Below are positions 43,870-56,162 of a stretch of 64,000 bases of DNA, one piece after another. This stretch comes from Sesamum alatum (lineage: Eukaryota > Streptophyta > Magnoliopsida > Lamiales > Pedaliaceae). Positions within the stretch are counted from its first letter, which is position 1; every line of letters begins with the position of its first letter. Both the position numbers and the translations under genes were made by a program. The notes under the pieces were generated by a model. The model was not told where the DNA came from. It worked only from the letters and a program-made list of their open reading frames with translations, and did not search any database. The stretch is from contig JACGWO010000005.1 in NCBI GenBank assembly GCA_034509735.1, forward strand, positions 16,605,264 through 16,669,263, in the 5' to 3' direction.

Positions 43870-45852
43870 TGAAAGGAATTGTGGATCGTCCCGGGAAAAG
43901 CGCGAATGCGGAAGCGCGGTATAATTAAAAAATAAATGTGGAATTTAAACATGCTTTTAAATTAAAACACGTTTCAAAGGGTGTGCCTTTGAAATTTCCC
44001 GGGTGTTCGGTGTATCTCATGAATAAATCACATATAACATATCATGGAGGCCATAGGGTTGAAAATAAAAGAGGACGAAAATCCAAAACGAGACCTACCC
44101 GTTGTCGTTTTCGCCTTCAACGGCTACACGCGTTGTTCCCCGTTTTGCACCAAGATCTCGTTCTTGAAACCCTCCAAATCGTGAGACACGATCCACCCAC
44201 GTATCTTGCACGTCGTGCTAGCAACGAACAAGTTTATATTTTGGAGTGGATGAATCAACAACACGTTATGAATTAACGGTATTGATTCATCAAGTTCTAA
44301 TGTTCCAAGAACAAGAGAACTAGTGGAATGTGTTTCTTGGAGAGAGAGAGGCGGACGAGAGATGAGAGGGAGAGATCCGAGTGTGTGTGTGTGTGTTGTG
44401 TGTGTGTTGGAGATTCATCATCATTCAACTTGTAGGATGCTAGGGGTTTATATAGAAGAGGAGTTTAATCCTCTTTAAACTCCTCTTTTAAGAACTCTAA
44501 TTTGACTAGGATTTTGACCTAGTCAAAGTCCTAGTCAAAGTAGTGTTTTGACCTAGTCAAAACAATCCTAGCCATCCATCTCTCCCATTGATCTCAACAG
44601 TTGATTTAATTTAATTTAATGGAATATTTAAAACCTATTTAAATATTTCCAAGAGGCTAAAATAAATATAAATATTATTTAAGCCCATTAAATAAATCCC
44701 TTTGATAAATCAAATTTATCAATTTAATTCCTTATATCTAATAGAAGGAATTATTTCTCCAAGAAAAATAAAGGACCCGATTAAATCCAATTTAATCATT
44801 CCTTCACTCCAATATTTAATTCCTAATTAAATATCTAAATGTGTGTGGATAGTGTGTGACTCTTTAGGTTCACCTTTCAGCTAGACTTGGTCGGATTCCT
44901 AGAATCCTTCCGTTACCATGGGTGGCCATCTAGCAACGGTCCATGGCACTAGAGACTAGGTGAAATATTCAGGGATGAACATTTAGGCTCTAACAGTACA
45001 CTTGTCCTTCTGTCTTCGGTCTCATCACTTAGAGTCTAGGGCACGGAAAATGCAGGTACCCATTTTGGACCTAAGTGTCGGTCTGTCCTCACTAAACGCC
45101 GCAAAGGAATCCTTCCCTTCTGTTCAGTCACTGTGGCCACAGTTTTAGGGACAAGACCTAGAGTATATACATGAGACTCAACTGCCAAAACCTATTGACA
45201 GGAGACAGATCCTTTCTTGGAAACTACTGTCACTTTGCACACCAGAACTGCACTAGACATGGCTTATGACTACCAAAGAGAATTCTGGCAATCTCTCACC
45301 ATACCTAAGATACAGCCCTGATGTACAGGTAAACTCAGCAATTCCTCAAGTCAAAGGACTTGACCTGTACCGTTGGAACCGGGAATACACGTCATACCTT
45401 GCTGACCATACTCAAGGTCCTCCGTAAGACGGTTCCCGCGAGTCACCTCAGTCAGCTGCGTCCTAGCATGCTAACCCACTAACACTGCTTAGACGACCCT
45501 CGTCACCCGTCGATGAAACACGACAGCAGGTGCTTAGTGCAAGTCTCAAATGGAATCCCGGTACCCATTTTCGGGATTCCTTGACTTGGAGATTTCCGGA
45601 CTGATTCGGGAAGACTGATTCCATGGACCTACCTCCAAGCGTAGTCCCAGTCCCCGAAATTGATTCTCAGTCCGTGGGCTTTGTTTGCGTAGTGAACATA
45701 TATGGAAAACAAATATAAGTGAACACAAACAAAGTGATGCCAAATGAAATTCACTTCTTTATTCATTAATGATTTATCAAACACCTATAATTGTCTAGAC
45801 ATAGGTTACATATACCCGCCAAAATTGGCTTACATGGTCACCTATTCTAACA
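43870..45852 (-). repeat. LTR G2
   Basis: 1983 bp from TGAAAGGAATT to CACCTATTCTAACA. It has a primer site on the left, so it acts as 5' LTR of the left unit. On the right it abuts RT codons without a polypurine tract. TATA box 44447-44454, WRKY-box cluster about 44502-44562, LTR core about 44915-44960. Confidence 0.88.
44447..44454 (-). promoter_or_regulatory. TATA box in LTR G2
   Basis: Sense TATATAAA. In sense it is preceded by inverted TTGAC pairs (44502-44562) and followed by CA repeats and a CT/GA-rich tract, the same order as in J (56155-56162). Confidence 0.65.
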
Positions 45853-48800
45853 GAATGTCATCCACATAAAGCACTAGGAACACTATAGAGCTCCCACTGA
45901 CCTTCTTGTATACACAAGGGTCGGATTCATTTTTGATGAAGTCATAGCCCGTATCACTTCATCAAAGTGAATGTTCCAACTTCAGGATGCTTGTTTGAGG
46001 CCATAGATGGACTTCTGGAGACGACAGACCTTCTGTTCTTCTCCAGCGACCGTGAAACCCTCTGGCTGATCCATATAGATCTCTTCCTCAATGAAAGCAT
46101 TGAGGAAGGCCGTTTTCACGGCCCTCTGCCATATTTCATAGTCATACCATGCTGCTATGGCGAGCAGGATCAGAATGGATTTAGCCATGGCTACCGGTGA
46201 GTAGGTGTCCTCAAAATCGACCCCGGGTCGTTGAGTGTACCCTATAGCTACAAGCCTAACCTTAAAAGTTGTGACTTCTCCATCAACGCCAAGTTTGCGC
46301 TTGTAGACCCATTACAGCCAACTGGCTTAACACTTTTCGGTGGATCTACAAGTCTCTAGACTTGGTTCTCCCTCATGGACTCCATTTCGATTTTCATGGC
46401 CTCAAGCCATTTCCCGGAGTCGATGTCAGACATCGCTTCTCCGTATATCTTAGGATCGTTATCTAAAAGACCGGTCGTGTGTAGAAAGCCATATCTCACT
46501 GGAGGTTTCGACTCTCTAGTAGACTTACGGAGAACGGGAACGTCAGTGGTGACTGTGGGCGTTAACTATATAAGAGCTGGCGGTTCAGGTACCGGGGCTG
46601 GCTGTTCCTGAGGCTGTCCTTCATGCCTAGCATGTTGGACTTCTCGAGGTCGGTCACTTGATGAATCCGAGGCTTCCTCTGATGACTGGTTTCCATCACT
46701 TGATTCCTCAAGGATTAGTTCATCAGGATGCATATCCTCTGGGAAGCCTTGTTCCAAGAACACTGCATTCCTTGAAACAAATACTTTTTGTTCCAAGGGG
46801 TCATAAAAGTAATAACCCACCATTTCTTTAGGGTATCCAACGAACCTGCATAAGCTAGATCTGGATTTTAGCTTATCTCCCACTAACCTCTTGACGTATG
46901 CAGGGCTACCCCACACTTTCAAGTAGTTGTAGGACGTAGGCTTGTCGTGCCATATCTCATATGGCGTTTGGGTCAATACACTGGTTGGCGCCAAATTTAA
47001 CAACTTGGCCGCCGTTTTCAATGCATAGCCCCAAAAGGACAAAGGCAATTAGGTAAAACTCATCATGGATCGAACCATGTCTAACAGGGTTCGATTCCTC
47101 CTTTCAGAGACACCATTCAATTGTGGTGTCCTGGGAGGTGTCCATTCAAATATTATACTATTTTCTTTTAGATAATTAAGGAACTCGATACTAAGGTATT
47201 CTCCGCCTCGATCTGACCGTAGGACGTTAATTTTGCAGTTGGTTTGGTTCTCCATTTCAAGTCTGAATTCTTTATACCTCTCAAGAGCTTCAGACTTATA
47301 CCTCATCAGGTAAACATAACCATACCGTGAATGATCATAGGTAAAGGTTATGAAGTAGGGGAACCCACCTCCGGCCTGCATCCTTAGTGGTCCACATACG
47401 ATTGTATGGACCAAGTCCAACAGATCTGTGGCAAGCCTGCTTTGTCCTACAAAGGGTTTCTTGGTCATTTTCCCTCTTAGACAGGATTCACAGGTTGGTA
47501 GTTCACTCAAGTCCCCTACCTCTAGGTTCTTTGAGTCTACCAATCTTTTCATCCTGTCTTGGGATATGTGACCTAGCCTAGCGTGCCACAGTCGTGCATT
47601 CCCATTATTATCTATTTTATGTTTGTGTTGAGCATTTAGATCAAAGTTCATTTGTTGCAAGATATAGAGCCCATTGTTAAGTGTACCAAGTAGATGAGCA
47701 ATTCCACACCTCATCAAATAAAAGCAATTTTTATTGATCATAAACTCATAACCACTATTATCTAACAATGGAATGGAAATGATGTTTTTAATCATACTGG
47801 GTACATAATAAACTTGCTCTAATTCTATGCTAATACGATCACTAACTACTAAAGTGGCGGATCCTACTACTTCTGCCGAGATGGCCTTGCCATTCCCAAG
47901 CTTTAGGATCATATCCCCGCTACCCAGTTTTCTGCTTTTTTTTAGTACCTGCAAATCATTTCAAATGTGAGCTCAACAGCCGTTATCTAATACCCAAGAG
48001 GCAGAACTAGTGACCATATTGACCTCAATCAAAAATATACCTTGGTTCGAGAAGAGTTTGGGGTACTCCCTCTTCCAATGCCTTTTCTCACGGCAATTGA
48101 TACATATGTCATGTGTCCTCGACTGTTGCTTGGTGACAACCTTTCCTTTTCCTTTGCCTTTCCCCTCTTTTGGTATTGAGAACACTCTTAGTGTTCGTAG
48201 CTGCTTTGACCGCTTTGTCCCTTCCCTTTCTTCTTTTTCCAACGTCCGGTACCCTTGCCTTTCGTTTTGGAAGTTGAAGCACCTCCAAGCAATACCGAAA
48301 GCATGGACTTTTTGGTCGTTGCCTCGTATTGCACCAACATATTGATCAACTTATGAATGCCCTTTTCAAGTGCGTTCATGTTGTAGTTGACAATAAATTG
48401 GTCGAAGGAGGGTGGGAGTGACTGAAGGATCACATCTATGTTCGTCTCATTATCAAGGCCTGCCTTTAGGTCCTCGAGCTTCTCCACCAGGGTAAGCATT
48501 TTAACCCCGTGCTCTTGTACAGAGGATCCTTCTGTCATTTTAGTTCCAAAGAACGCCTTAGTTGCGACATACCTAGTATGCCGGTCTGGGACAGCATAGC
48601 AATCCTTAAGGCGAGCCATAATAGAAGGGACGTCGTCTAGCCTTTCATATTGCTTCTGAATCTCATTCGTCATTGAAGCAAGTATGACGCTACCGACCTT
48701 CCGGTTATCCTTATGCCAAGTCTCGAACGTCACACGTTCTTCTGGCGTGGATGCTTCTGGTAAGGTCCTAGGGAGAGACTTGTCCATGATGTAGCCTTGG

Positions 48801-48905
48801 TTCTCATAATCCAGGACTATCCTGAGATTGTGCAACCAGTCATTGTAATTGGTTTCCATTGAATATGTTGGTCTCAAGAATGGATGATAAAGGGTTCTTA
48901 GACAT
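45853..48905 (-). pseudogene. Element G gag-pol pseudogene, truncated in RT
   Basis: Gag ATG at 48905; an indel early in gag shifts the frame, and the main gag frame runs 48877-48188 (FIVNYNMNALEKG). The zinc knuckle follows in another frame with CINCREKRHWKREYP, where the last Cys is Tyr. Protease DTG is DNG (WVLDNGC). Pre-integrase and integrase are open 47954-47049 with the CESC finger, but the first catalytic Asp is lost (HTIVCGP); LRSDRGGEY and NGVSERRNR remain. RT runs to YVDD (45857-45868) and stops at LTR G2. Everything beyond YVDD is absent. Confidence 0.88.
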
Positions 48906-50545
48906 TTTAAATTTACATTTAAAAACAGAGTTCGCGATCAGCAGAATTTAAAAGACAGAGGTTTGGTATATATAATTAAATGCTTGGTCTTTAGTCATTT
49001 AATGCTCCCACTATTTAAACGAAAACACGGTACTCTCAAACGTTGTTTTCGGAAAATCTTTTCCTAGTGGGCTTGGGATCCACAGTGAATTTTCCCATAC
49101 CCCGTTTCTACGATTCGCATGGGAAGAATCCTGTGGGAGGTATGCCATACCATTCTCGTTCCACGAGATTCCCAAGATTATTGCCTCACCCTTTCACATG
49201 ATCCCGAGGACTCCAAGCGAATCATGCTAATCAGGCGTTAGACCCGACCCAATCAACCGAGCCATAGACCCACTACTACCTCCACGACTCGTGAGACAGG
49301 TAACAGCGGTCTACTTTTCGTTCATGACATAGTGCAGCTTTTTTTAAGTACGAGACACGTGCCACGACTCGTGAGACCACGCTATCGACCTAAATCAGCT
49401 TCCTCACTATGCCATGGATTGGAAGACTTGGACGAACTCCTAGAGTCCATGTCCACTTTGTCTAGGGTCTAATATTTGGACATTGGTCCAACTAATGTGA
49501 GAGTTGTCCGAGATCTCGTAAATAGATATTAACACATTCATCCATAATGTGAAAATAAATTGCATCCTATGGCAGTTATATGACAAATAAAACACCATTC
49601 ATCCATCATAATAACCACATGTAAAATTAAAGCCTAGCACGCCCTATTGGATGATCATGAGCCCGAATCCTATGCGACCTACTGAGCCCGCAGTGGATCT
49701 ATGGTCAATCTAGGGTTGATCATATACTATTACATTAATAGTAACCCAATCATCATTCTAATGGGCCTTGGTCTCTTTTCTCTTTCTTCTCTTCATGAAA
49801 ACGCCTTGGAACCACCGGTCTGGGCTCTCCATGTGGACCTTCCTACTTCTCCATCAATTACATAAAATTAAAAACCTCACTTCTATTCTACTCTCATTAC
49901 ATATTTAAAATAGAAACCCCGGCGAAAACCCGGGGGGAGTACATAAGGAGGGAAGTAGAATGTCTTATTATTCCAAGGCAACTAGAAAGGGAGAAGGAGA
50001 AAGCAGTAAAAGAGGCACACAGGCCCCTCAGCACGCGGTCGTGCGCGTACGCATAGGGCGCGCCTGCCAGGCGCGCTCGAGCAGACTCCTCCGTCTGCGT
50101 GTACACGCTCGCGCGCGCCCTCTTTGGCCGCGCGTACGGCGCGCGCGCTGGCCTGGCGCGCGGGCGTGGGCTTCTCTGCCCGTTTGCACGGGCGCCCGGC
50201 CAGCCGCCATCCGGCAGGTTTACTGCACGCAGTCATGCGCACCTGGCGCAGGCAGCCGCGTGCTGCATTTTTCCGCGTGGGCTCCTCTGCCTGCGCGCGT
50301 CTGCCTCGCTTGTGCACACGGCTGCGTGCTGCATTTTTCCGTTTTGTTCGTTTCTTGTCCCCCGTTTCCCAAGAAAAACAGAAAATCCAACAATACCAAA
50401 AATCATACGAATTAAAAGCAAGCGAAACGACATGCTTTAATAATAATAAAATCAAGAATTAATTAAAACATGCCAAACCACGTTTTCATGCTTAAAACGC
50501 ATATAAAACCCGAGGCCTATATACCGAACCGGGCTCTGATACCAC
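48906..50545 (-). other. Leader of the right G unit with hairpin block and primer-binding site
   Basis: Paired palindromic motifs at 49283-49293 and 49373-49383 (90 nt apart). A deletion near 50029 joins the GGCCCC stretch to the hairpin block, removing ~0.5 kb present in C. GC-rich block 50025-50340 contains CGTCTGC/GCAGAC-type stems (for example near 50074-50096). Primer site 50531-50545. Confidence 0.78.
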
Positions 50546-50849
50546 GGAAAGATTGTGGATCGTCCCGGGAAATAGCGCGAATGCGGAAGCGTGGTATAAA
50601 TTTAAATAACGAAATTTAAATATGCTTTTATGAAAAATAAAGAATACGTTCAAGGGGTGTTCCCTTGAAGTTCCCGGGTGTTTGGTGTATCTCGTGAATT
50701 AAAAGCATACAAGAATCATGGAGGCCATAGGATTAAAAATAAAAGAGGGACGAAAAAAAATAAATCGGAACCTACCGATTGTAGTTTTCGTCTTCTAACC
50801 GGTACTCGCGTTGTTTCCCGATTTGCACCAAATCTCGTATATGAGACTC
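50546..50849 (-). repeat. LTR G3 fragment (5' LTR of right G unit)
   Basis: Begins GGAAAGATTG (mutated TGAAAG) beside the primer site and matches C's LTR start, including GTTCAAGGGGTGTTCCC. It ends at GAGACTC, where element H is inserted. The remainder is outside the window or lost. Confidence 0.83.
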
Positions 50850-53826
50850 TGAAAGATTGTGTGGATCGGCCCGGGAGATTAACGCGTATAGCAGAAGCGC
50901 GAAAGAATGCGTAATAAAATTACAAAGCATAATTAAATGGAATTTAAATCATGCATAACATACATAAACGAATCAAGGGGTGTGCCCTTGATTGTCCCGG
51001 GCGTTCGGTGTATCTCATGTTCAATAAAACACAACATGGAGGCCATAGAATTAGAACCGAAAAACATAATTAAAGAACCTACCCGGTTGTAGTTTTGTCT
51101 TCGTTTCGGCTACATGCATTGTTCCCTGTTTTGCACCAAGATCTCAAAGAAGAGACCCTCTAAATCATCTCACTCGCTCCACCGGAAAGCAAACAACCCT
51201 TGTGCTAGCAAGAAATTATTTGGGGAGAAGAGACATCGATACACGCTATGAATTAACGCAATCAATGTCTCTTATGTTCTTAACTTGAATTAATCAAGAA
51301 GAACAAAGTAGTATTCTTGGAGATTAAAGAAAGGGGATGGACGAAACTCGAGAGGAAATTGAGATATGAGAGTTGTAGAGAATACTAGGTGTGAGTGTGT
51401 GTTTTTTGAGTATTTATAGAAGATGGAATTTCCTATTCCTTCTCAAACTCTTCTAAAGAGACACACTTTGACTAGGATTTTGACCTAGTCAAATCCTAGT
51501 CAAATTAGGCTTTGATTAAGTCAAATTAATCATGGCCCTTCATCTCATCATTCTCTAGATCAAATCTTGTCCATCCATTTTGATGGGCTTTATGGAATGG
51601 GCCTATTTAATTCTAAATTAAATATTCCCATGGACTTTATAATAAATCATATTTAATGTACTAAGCCCATTAATTAATTAATGGAAAGGACTTATTTAAT
51701 TCTAAATTAAATAGTCCCATGGATTTTATATTAAATCCTATTTAATATACCAAGCCCATTAATTAATTCTATAGAATGGGATTATTTAATTCTAAATTAA
51801 ATAGTCCCATGGACTTTATATTAAATCCTATTTAATATACCAAGCCCACTAATTAATTAATTCACCCTTTTAATCTAATTAAAAGGAAAGCCCATGCTTT
51901 ATAAAATTCATAAATCTAATTTATGAACTTAAGCCCGATTATTCCAAATAATTCATCGAGGCTTGAATCTCCAAGAAGTATAATTTAATTCCATTAAATT
52001 AAACCTTCTCCCGGAATTAATTCCAAATTGATTCCCTTTCATTTGGTGTATCGGGTGTGACTCTTTAGGTTCACCTTTCAGCTAGACTTGGACCTACTTT
52101 TTGTTATTTCATAACCAAAGTAGTCCGCTACCATGGGTGGCCATCTAGCAACGGTCCATGGCACTAGAGACTAGGTGAATTTATGGTGTGAACATTTAGG
52201 CTCCGAGTTATACGCAGGTGCAGTCCTACCGACGCTTGATACGTACGGGTACGGTCCTACTGTCGCCTGTCTCCCGGCCTTTAGTCTAGGGGTCGGTTCC
52301 CATCCTTGACTAGGCAACTATGCATAATGCTCGAGATAGGTTTAACTCGACGTGGGAAATCCTTTCCCACTACATCAAGTGCTATGGCCATAGACTTTGT
52401 GAGTCTAAACCATCTCCGAGCGCATAGGAGATCTTTCTGTCATATCCTTTGACAGGGGACAGATCCTATCTTGGAATTCACCGTTCTTACATACTCCGAC
52501 TGCACTGGACGAGGCTTATGATGACCATGTGATATAATCGGTCAAATTTCACCAGATCCAAGATACAGCCTTAGTATGTAGGGGACTATCGTGAACCTCA
52601 AGTCCGAGGACTAATCCCGTACTATCGGAACCGGGAATACGAGTCATACCGACCAAGCCCGAGTAGCTTCCATATAACGATTCCCGCGAGTCACCTCAGT
52701 CGGCCGCTCCCCAGCAGGCCGACCCACTAACACTGCTTAGACGATCCTCGTCACCCGTCGATGAAACACGACAACAGATGCTTAGTGCAGGTCTGAAATG
52801 GATTCTCGATGCCCTGTCTCGAGATTCCTTTGACTTGGAGTATTTCAGACTTATTTGGCGAAACTGATTTCATGAACCTACCTCCAAGCGTAGTTCCAAT
52901 TTCCCAAAATGTTATTTCAGTCTGTGGGCATTTGTTGTGACATCATAATGATGCAAGCAGTAAGTACAACAAACTCATGTCTCTGAATCCTTACTACATT
53001 CATTAACATAATATTACTTGTTCCCAGATTGACGAATGGTTCTCAGAACAGCCAATACCATTGACTTTCTGGTCACCTATTCTAACAATCTCCCACTTGA
53101 CCAATAAGTCAATTACCCACTTTGTTCAGAATCCTCTGAGTATGAGTAATCTACGATACCGACTAAGGTATTGTGAGTCCGCTTATATTTCCTTGCGAAG
53201 CAATACGGTCTAACCGTGTTACCTCTATCCACCATTGCCTCCTAGAGATGGTGGTTGTCTAAGAATATTTTCGTGGATCTTGTGATGAGATTTCGTGCCA
53301 ATACTCCCATAGTCAAGTTGCCTGCCATATAGGCGAACGTGGCTTGGTCGTGCTAGGCGCCACGTCCATCCTATGGACGCGGTCTTCATCAGTTACCACT
53401 ATCCGATGCATTCGTCATTGGGCCTGACTGTGCATACCTTTGAGACTAACTGGTTTTCACTTATGCTCTGGAAGCTAGTATCGCTTTAGCCTTCCAAAAC
53501 AACACTCAACAGACGATGCATCATGAAAACATCTTTAGTCCTTATTCAGGTACTAAGGATCGTTCTTGATTGCTGCCTTCAACCCCTCAGTGCATTACCG
53601 ATTTATGTTGAGCCATGCTAGGAGCACTCTCAACATCGGTTCCTATGCACCGAGTAAACATATCATATGTTTGCCTAGGGTTAAGACGTAGGGGATACTC
53701 AACATCCAAGCCTTCTCATTAGTCCACCGTGACTAAGTCTGGAATGGCTTGATGCTTTATGCATAGTATCCAAGTTTTCTCATCAGTCTTACTATGACTG
53801 AGTCTCGAACAACTTGTCCCTTTACA
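50850..53826 (-). mobile_element. Element H: 3' LTR and 3' internal end, cut by element I
   Basis: 3' LTR 50850-53087 (2238 bp; TGAAAGATTGTGTGG to CTATTCTAACA), with TATA box 51411-51418. It is followed by polypurine tract 53088-53098 and 728 bp of non-coding pol remnant. The internal piece nearly matches, in inverted orientation, the 3' end of element I (about 62936-63662), so H and I are the same subfamily. Left flank GACTC in LTR G3. Element I interrupts it at 53827; the rest of H is not in the window. Confidence 0.85.
53088..53826 (-). pseudogene. Element H pol remnant (RNase H end)
   Basis: Sense order matches I: two copies of the GACTCAGTC repeat unit, TCCCCTACGTC, then GGCTAAAGCGATACTAGCTTCC-type RNase H debris and the polypurine tract. 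Stops occur in all frames. No enzymatic motif survives. Confidence 0.78.
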
Positions 53827-56045
53827 TGTTAGAATAGGTGACCAGAAAGTCAATGGTATTGGCTGTTTTGAGAACCATTCGTCAATCTGTGAACAAGTAA
53901 TATTATGTTAATGAATGTAGTAAGGATTTCATAGGCATGAGTTTGTTGTACTTACTGCCTGCATCGTTACGATGTCACAACAAACGCCCACAGACTGAAA
54001 TAACATTTCGGGAAATTGGAACTACGCTTGGAGGTAGGTTCATGAAATCAGTTTCACCGAATCAGTCTGAAATACTCCAAGTCAAAGGAATCTCGAGACA
54101 GGGCATCGAGAATCCATTTGAGACTTGCACTAAGCATCTACTGTCGTGTTTCATCGACGGGTGACGAGGATCGTCTAAGCAGTGTTAGTGGGTCGGCCTG
54201 CTGGGGAGCGGCCGACTGAGGTGACTCGCGGGAATCGTCATATAGAAGCTACTCGGGCTTGGTCGGTATGATTCGTATTCCCGGTTCCGATAGTACGGGA
54301 TTAGTCCTCGGACTTGAGGATCACGGCAGTCCCCCTACATACTAAGGCTGTATCTTGGATCTGGTGAAATTTGACCGATTATATCACATGGTCATCATAA
54401 GCCTCGTCCAGTGCAGTCGGAGTATGTAAGAACGGTGAATTCCAAGATAGGATCTGTCCCCTGTCAAAGGATATGACAGCAAGATCTCCTATGCGCTCGG
54501 AGATGGTTTAGACTCACAAAGTCTATGGCCATATCACTTGATGTAGTGGGAAAGGATTTCCTACGTCGAGTTAAACCTATCTCGAGCATTATGCATAGTT
54601 GCCTAGTCAACGATGGGAACCGACCCCTAGACTAAAGGCCGGGAGACAGGGGACAGTAGGACCGTACCCGTACGCATCGAGCGTCGGAAGGACCGCACCT
54701 GCGTATAACTCGGAGCCTAAATGTTCACACTATAAATTCACCTAGTCTCTAGTGCCATGTGTTAGAATAGGTGACCATGTAAGCCAATTTTGGCGGGTAT
54801 ATGTAACCTATGTCTAGACAATTATAGGTGTTTTGATAAATCATTAATGAATAAAGAAGTGAATTTTCATTTGGCATTACTTTGTTTGTGTTCACTTGCA
54901 CCTATTTTTCCATATCTGTTCACTACGCAAACAGAGCCCACGGACTGAGATTCGATTTCGGGGACTGGGACTACGCTTGGAGGTAGGTCCATGAAATCAG
55001 TCTTCCCGAATCAGTCCGGAAATCTCCAAGTCAAGGAATCCCGAAAATGGGTACCGGGATTCCATTTGAGACTTGCACTAAGCATCTGCTGTCGTGTTTC
55101 ATCGACGGGTGACGAGGATCGTCTAAGCAGTGTTAGTGGGTTAGCCTGCTAGGACGCAGCTGACTGAGGTGACTCGTGGGAACCGTCTTACGGAGGACCT
55201 TGAGTATGGTCTGCAAGGTATGACGAGTATTCCCGGTTCCAACGGTACAGGTCAAGTCCTTTGACTTGAGGAATTACTGAGTTTACCTGTACATCAGAAC
55301 TGTATCTTAGATATGGTGAGAGATTGCCAGAATTCTCTTTGGTAGTCATAAGCCATGTCTAGTGCAGTCCTGATGTGCAAAGTGACAGTAGTTTCCAAGA
55401 AAGGATCTGTCTCCTGTCAATAGGTTTTGACAGTTGAGTCTCATGTATGCTCTAGGTCTTGTCCCTAAAACTGTGGCCACAGTGACTGAACAGAAGGGAA
55501 GGTTTCCCTTGCGGCGTTTAGTGAGGACAGACCGACACTTAGGTCCAAGATGGGTACCTGCGTTATCCGTGCCCTAGACACTAAGTGATGAGACCGAAGA
55601 CAGAAGGACAAGCGTACTGTTAGAGCCTAAATGTTCATCCCTGAATATTTCACCTAGTCTCTAGTGCCATGGACCGTTGCTAGATGGCCACCCATGGTAA
55701 CGGACGGATTCTAGGAATCCGACCAAGTCTAGCTGAATGGTGAACCTAAAGAGTCACACACTATCCACACACAATTAAATATTTAATTTGGAATTAAATA
55801 TTGGAGTGAAGGAATGATTAAATTAGATTTAATCGGGACCTTTATTTTTCTTGGAGAAATAATTCTTTCTATTTGATAGAAGGAATTAAATTGATAAATT
55901 GGATTTATCAAAGGGATTTATTTAATGGGCTTAAATAATATTTATATTTATTTTAGCCTCTTGGAAATATTTAAATAGGTTTTAAATATTTCCATTAAAT
56001 TAAATCAACGGTTGAGATTAATGGGAGAGATGGATGGCTAGGATC

Positions 56046-56096
56046 GTTTTGACTAGGTCAAAACACTAGTTTGACTAGGACTTTGACTAGGTCAAA
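56046..56096 (+). promoter_or_regulatory. WRKY-box palindromes in solo LTR J
   Basis: TTTTGACTAGGTCAAAA (56047-56063) and TTTGACTAGGTCAAA (56082-56096) are perfect inverted TTGAC pairs around TAG; a further TTGACT lies between them (56071-56076). They lie about 60-110 bp upstream of the TATA box. WRKY factor binding is inferred from the TTGAC[C/T] core. Confidence 0.55.
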
Positions 56097-56154
56097 ATCC
56101 TAATCAAATTAGAGTTCTTAAAAGAGGAGTTTAAAGAGGATTAAACTCCTCTTC

Positions 56155-56162
56155 TATATAAA
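56155..56162 (+). promoter_or_regulatory. TATA box in solo LTR J
   Basis: TATATAAA, followed by CCCCTAGCATCC, a CA-repeat (about 56202-56226) and a CT-rich tract (about 56230-56272), a plausible promoter and transcript start region. Confidence 0.68.

Larger units (their letters stand above)
39999..50849 (-). mobile_element. Element G: recombinant tandem copia array (three LTRs, two internal regions)
   Basis: Order on the plus strand: LTR G1 (39999-41944), RT scrap, deleted leader, LTR G2 (43870-45852), RT-to-gag region, leader, LTR G3 (50546-50849, cut by H). Both G1 and G2 end precisely against the same RT position (GAATGTCATCC), with no polypurine tract or RNase H. An LTR end meeting RT at the exact terminal base indicates an insertion into RT. 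Finding the identical junction twice indicates a later duplication by unequal recombination. The outer flanks (ATCTA left of G1, GAATG right) do not match. Confidence 0.75.

Noticed and set aside
44381..44407. TG/CA microsatellites in LTRs as possible independent repeats (also 17580-17597, 25613-25634, 40481-40500, 56202-56226)
   Set aside because: They occur at the same LTR position in each copy, downstream of the TATA box, so they are part of the LTR and vary only in length.
53937..54164. 75-codon frame repeated at 63772-63999 and, on the other strand, at 31641-31868
   Set aside because: It lies in the LTR of the same subfamily; identity follows from LTR repetition, not coding constraint. 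No domain is recognisable.
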